Of a stretch of 6,221 nucleotides of DNA, positions 6,099-6,221 are shown in pieces. Position numbers and translations under genes: made by a program. A model generated the notes under the pieces. The model did not search any database. It was not told the origin of the DNA and saw only the letters and a program-made list of their open reading frames with translations. The number at the start of each line of letters is the position of its first letter. The first letter of the stretch is position 1. The stretch covers positions 1-6,221 of the forward strand of contig JAUIJG010000315.1 of assembly GCA_030431355.1 (NCBI GenBank), read 5' to 3'. Source of the stretch: a bacterium (GTDB taxonomy: Bacteria > Cyanobacteriota > Vampirovibrionia > Obscuribacterales > Obscuribacteraceae).

Positions 6099-6116
6099 TT
6101 CTTCTCTTAAGGAAAT
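6093..6116. repeat. 8-bp inverted repeat beside the tandem repeat
   Basis: ATTTCCTT (6093-6100) pairs with AAGGAAAT (6109-6116) across the 8-base loop CTTCTCTT. The stem is A/T-rich with no T tract on either side, so it is unlikely to be a terminator. It directly abuts the last TTCTCCACA word. Confidence 0.35.
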
Positions 6117-6221
6117 TGTTCGTATCCCTTTCGTGCGGGTTTCTTAGTTTCCTGGTTACCTACAGATGTCCCTCTGCTTCAGTTGATAAAGAATATCGGC
6201 TCAGCGCCTCCAGGCAAAAAC

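Larger units (their letters stand above)
5838..6221. other. 384-base non-coding region upstream of the operon
   Basis: Besides the signals listed separately, bases 5955-6010 are 71% A+T by hand count (16 G/C of 56). The last 100 bases (6117-6221) hold nothing I can name. On the - strand, two frames enter from the right edge and stop at TGA 6179-6181 and TAG 6160-6162. Either could be the tail of a gene outside the window, but 13 or 19 codons are too few to judge. Confidence 0.5.

Noticed and set aside
5959..6147. A 62-codon + strand ORF across the TTCTCCACA repeats
   Set aside because: It is a translation of the tandem repeat (FSTLSPHFPHTFSTFP), begins with TTG and lacks an SD.

Overview
The window holds four protein-coding genes in a convergent layout: two on the + strand (left) and two on the - strand (right). 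It reads as an ordinary bacterial chromosome segment, with no integrase, transposase, phage gene, CRISPR array, tRNA or rRNA that I can recognise. Base composition is mid-range: in hand-counted lines it rises from about 43-45% GC in the leftmost gene to about 50% in the second and about 57% in parts of the transporter gene. Start sites mostly lack strong Shine-Dalgarno (SD) sequences, and the two + strand proteins belong to no family I know. This could fit a poorly sampled lineage such as the non-photosynthetic cyanobacterial relatives (Melainabacteria/Obscuribacterales). That is only an impression, because the window contains no taxonomic marker gene.

Left part (1-2488, + strand). A reading frame already open at the window edge ends at 1013. 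It is the C-terminal part of a larger, highly charged, unrecognised protein. A 323-base gap follows. It contains three 11-bp tandem repeats that place a TAG in each forward frame, a textbook AGGAGG in front of a 14-codon ORF, and a 16-bp direct repeat at 42-bp spacing whose first copy lies in a 10-bp dyad. Next comes a gene (1337-2488) for an exported protein with a signal peptide, two TPR-like helical hairpins and an unassigned C-terminal half. A 9-bp hairpin with a GAGA loop fills the 32-bp space between the converging genes and probably terminates the + strand transcript.

Right part (5837 down to 2521, - strand). A probable two-gene operon encodes a 625-residue glycosyltransferase of the GT-B/GT4 type, then, after 38 bases, a 466-residue 12-helix major facilitator transporter of the PGQT/oxalate-formate-antiporter-like type. 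The glycosyltransferase has a coiled coil, a SRSW-type linker and three tandem ~39-residue repeats before its catalytic part. It probably adds a sugar to a surface polysaccharide or glycan. The transporter's substrate is unknown and need not belong to the same pathway.

Right edge (5838-6221). This non-coding stretch upstream of the operon is rich in structure. It has a leader hairpin, a perfect 13-bp palindrome beside a second dyad, a 71% A+T stretch, and a 22-bp tandem repeat containing three identical TTCTCCACA words at 11-bp multiples. Those words differ by one base from the DnaA box TTATCCACA. The cluster is the most interesting non-coding signal in the window. I find no multi-gene defence or other undescribed system that the sequence supports.
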